Part shown: positions 24,129-25,949 of the stretch, piece after piece
Numbering within the stretch: the stretch's first letter is position 1
Layout: the number at the start of each line of letters is the position of its first letter
Assembly: GCA_051651625.1 (NCBI GenBank)
Contig: JBOFSQ010000037.1
Coordinates: 1-25,949, forward strand
Direction of reading: 5' to 3'
From: JBOFSQ01 sp051651625
GTDB taxonomy: Bacteria; Planctomycetota; Planctomycetia; Pirellulales; Thermoguttaceae
Length of the DNA: 25,949 nt
Notes under the pieces: generated by a model
Told to the model about the DNA's origin: nothing
Database searches by the model: none
The model's input: the letters and a program-made list of their open reading frames with translations, nothing else
Position numbers and translations under genes: made by a program

Positions 24129-24236
24129 AACACGGACGGACACGGACTTACACTGACGAACACGGACAGAATGAACGCTGTCCGTGTTTGTCTGTGTTTG
24201 TCCGTGTAAGTCCGTGTGAGTCTGTGAGTCCGTGTT
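24129..24236. repeat. ACACGGAC-type degenerate tandem and inverted repeat
   Basis: Units of ACACGGAC or ACACTGAC repeat across 24129-24168. The inverse TGTCCGTGTT units run 24179-24236. The innermost arms AACACGGACA (24159-24168) and 24179-24188 are perfect around a 10-base loop. It lies just after the regulator stop and before the GH51 operator, so it may act as the regulator's transcript end. Confidence 0.8.
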
Positions 24237-24249
24237 TTGCGGGGGCAAT

Positions 24250-25437
24250 TCACCCAACGCGCACCGATCTGCGGTACTGTGCGGGTGTGATTCCTGTTGC
24301 GCTGCGGAAGAATTGCGTGAAGTAACTCTCGGTCGCAAGACCGAGTATCTCCGCGATTTCGGCGACGGATGTGTCGGTTTCGTGGAGGATGCGTTTGGCG
24401 CGTTCTAGCCGGACTCGCTGTATTTCTTGCAACAACGTTCGTCCGAGTCGGCTGCGGAATCGCATCTCCAGTGCGCGGCGTGAGACGGCAACGTGCGCGA
24501 CAACATCTCCGATGGTGAGGCGTGATGGTGGTTCGGTGTGGATGAAGCGGAGTGCGGCGGCGATGTCGTGATCGTCCATCGCAACGATGTCACTCGACCG
24601 CCGTTCGACGACGCCGATTGGAGCGACGACGATTCGCGCGACGGGTGGTTTGTTGCCACGCATCATCGCATCGAGTGACTTCGCGGCGAGATAACCGCCT
24701 TGCACCGCGTTCATCGCGACGCTCGACAGCGGCGGATAACTCAAGTCGCACAGAAGCTCGTCGTTGTCAACGCCAATCACGGCTACTTCTTCCGGCACCA
24801 TCACGTTTCCGGCTTCGCAGGCGTCGAGAACTTCGCGTCCACGCTGGTCGTTGCACGCCATCAGCCCGACCGGTTTCGGAAGTTTCGCCAACCACGCAGC
24901 GAGTCGCGGCTCTTCTTGTTCCCACGTCATCGCCTTGTCACTTTCGCTGACGGTCGGTTGACTGTAGACGTACACAGTGCGTCCCGATTCGGCGAGACTG
25001 TCAACAAACGCTTTCTCACGTCGTTCCGACCAAACCTGCCGGTGATACCCGACGAACGCAAAGTGCTGGAACTGTTTCGCCAGCAGACTTTCGGCGACGA
25101 GTTTCGCCGCGCCGACAGAATCGCTCGCCATTTCAAGGTACGACAGGCGTTCGGCTTTACGCCTGACGGCGGGCGTGTTTGGCAGGTCGAGCAGAACGGC
25201 GGGGAGTTTTGTTTTGAAGACGAGTTCTGCGGCTTGTTCGTTTATGACTCGTGCGATGATACCACTTCCGCCCCATTCTTTCATTCGCGGGACGATTTGG
25301 TCGAAGTCACCGGGGGTGAGATGAAACTGCCACGGCCCGTGGAGTCGTGCGTACTTCGTAATCCCGCGCAGCAGCCCACGCCCGTAACCACGCGATGTCT
25401 CAATCAACAGGGCAACACGAGGAGCAGTGTGCGGCAT
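24250..25437 (-). CDS. XylR-type AraC family transcription regulator
   Basis: The 395-residue cytosolic DNA-binding protein joins a LacI/periplasmic-binding-like sensor to an AraC HTH, the layout of E. coli XylR. PRVALLIETSRGYGRGLLRGI opens the sensor near residue 6, and VAVIGVDNDELLCDLSYPPLSSV near 215 is its ligand-hinge signature. The two-HTH AraC domain at about 285-392 includes AHVAVSRRALEMRF and SVAEIAEILGLATESYFTQFFRSATGITPAQYR. The sensor class binds free pentose. With three arabinosidases, a symporter, araD and araA downstream, L-arabinose is the likely effector (inference). Two matching candidate operators with AraC-like 21-bp half-site spacing lie before GH51 and GH43. The ATG at 25437 is preferred; a GTG nine bases upstream is an alternative start. 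Confidence 0.93.
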   Translation of the reverse strand: MPHTAPRVALLIETSRGYGRGLLRGITKYARLHGPWQFHLTPGDFDQIVPRMKEWGGSGIIARVINEQAAELVFKTKLPAVLLDLPNTPAVRRKAERLSYLEMASDSVGAAKLVAESLLAKQFQHFAFVGYHRQVWSERREKAFVDSLAESGRTVYVYSQPTVSESDKAMTWEQEEPRLAAWLAKLPKPVGLMACNDQRGREVLDACEAGNVMVPEEVAVIGVDNDELLCDLSYPPLSSVAMNAVQGGYLAAKSLDAMMRGNKPPVARIVVAPIGVVERRSSDIVAMDDHDIAAALRFIHTEPPSRLTIGDVVAHVAVSRRALEMRFRSRLGRTLLQEIQRVRLERAKRILHETDTSVAEIAEILGLATESYFTQFFRSATGITPAQYRRSVRVG

Positions 25438-25454
25438 GGGAACCACCGGTTTCT

Positions 25455-25949
25455 TCAGTTCTTCTTCATCTCTTCGGCATACATTGCAAGCCCGACTTCA
25501 TTTTCAGATAGTCCGGTAATTCTCGATATGGCGTTTGAGTCAAATCCTTCCATCCGTAACTTACGGGCAATTTCTGCTTTGCCTTCAGCCTTGCCTTCTG
25601 CCTTGCCTTCAGCCTTACCTCTGGCTTCGCCGAGTTCAAATGCTGCACCCGTTTCAATGCGTTGCATCGCCGCATAACGCATTCGGCTACGCTCAAGCTC
25701 ACGCATCTCGTTGTCGCTCGCGTACCGACGAAACTCCTTGCCAACGTCACTCAAAACTGGATTCTTCTTGCTTATCACCGACATCTGTTCCTCCAATTCT
25801 TCCGGTTCACACGACAAAAACAACGACCAACCTTGCAAGGCGTCGTTCCAATCGCGTATCTTTTCCTCACGCCCAACACGAACTCCACTCAAACACACAA
25901 CATGAACTGCAATATGATCCGAAAACATCACGCTCGGATTTTCGTCCGA
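25455..25949 (-). CDS. Rpn/PD-(D/E)XK nuclease family transposase, C-terminal part (5' end outside the window)
   Basis: The reading frame stays open to the window edge, so only the last 164 residues are visible and the nuclease core is not. What remains matches the tail of the Rpn/PDDEXK family (PF12784-like). It has a helical region with ISKKNPVLSDVGKEFRRYASDNEMRELERSRMRYAAMQRIETG, then a hinge of (G-K-A-E) units from a 12-bp tandem repeat near 25580-25625. A C-terminal KLRMEGFDSNAISRITGLSENEV helix-turn-helix-like end follows. Such proteins occur in many lineage-specific copies and act as recombination-linked endonucleases where tested. The stop lies 17 bases before the regulator ATG; the pairing is probably incidental. 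Confidence 0.8.
   Translation of the reverse strand, partial: SDENPSVMFSDHIAVHVVCLSGVRVGREEKIRDWNDALQGWSLFLSCEPEELEEQMSVISKKNPVLSDVGKEFRRYASDNEMRELERSRMRYAAMQRIETGAAFELGEARGKAEGKAEGKAEGKAEIARKLRMEGFDSNAISRITGLSENEVGLAMYAEEMKKN

Noticed and set aside
24129..24236. CRISPR-like or iteron array
   Set aside because: Units are 8-10 bp, degenerate and in both orientations. There is no replication gene nearby.

Overview
The window looks like chromosome from a Gram-negative bacterium of the PVC group, most plausibly Planctomycetota. That is inference. It rests on a lipid A gene (lpxB), a secreted VCBS/FG-GAP protein, a zinc-ribbon protein ahead of aroA, a GH127/GH43/GH51 set beside an SGLT-type symporter, uneven use of Shine-Dalgarno sites, and many intergenic palindromic repeats. 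Base composition is moderately GC-rich. I saw no rRNA, tRNA or CRISPR array.

Left part (1-10000): core and mixed functions. On the minus strand lpxB overlaps by four bases (ATGA) with an asparagine-synthetase-like gene that lacks the N-terminal catalytic Cys. Next come a secreted VCBS-repeat protein and a zinc-ribbon gene followed six bases later by aroA. On the plus strand a small two-helix membrane protein precedes hemE, and a large FAD-dependent oxidoreductase follows a palindromic repeat block.

Right part (10000-25949): an arabinan/L-arabinose utilisation locus, almost all on the minus strand. In transcription order it holds an Rpn-like gene cut by the window edge, a XylR/AraC-type regulator, a secreted GH51, a secreted GH43, a secreted GH127, a RhuM-family gene, an SSS sugar symporter, araD and araA. 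An archaeal-type AAA/STAND ATPase gene sits on the opposite strand between GH51 and GH43. The inferred flow is extracellular release of L-arabinose by the three glycosidases, Na+-coupled uptake, AraA isomerisation, kinase phosphorylation, then AraD epimerisation to xylulose 5-phosphate. The kinase (araB) is not in the window.

The most interesting signal is regulatory. A 30-bp element with 25 of 30 bases identical lies upstream of both GH43 and GH51. Each copy contains two TGCGC half-sites as direct repeats 21 bp apart, which is the spacing typical of AraC-family operators. Each lies exactly 29 bp upstream of a -10-like hexamer (TATGAT or TATACT). It is a strong candidate operator for the adjacent XylR-like regulator.

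Other structure includes a dispersed composite repeat family with ATTCCC-N8-GGGAAT palindromes and CTCGCTTACGC units, and a 145-bp MITE-like inverted repeat in the predicted GH51 leader. There is also a hairpin island between araD and araA, a G-rich tract before the symporter, and nearly identical signal-peptide DNA at the starts of GH43 and GH127.
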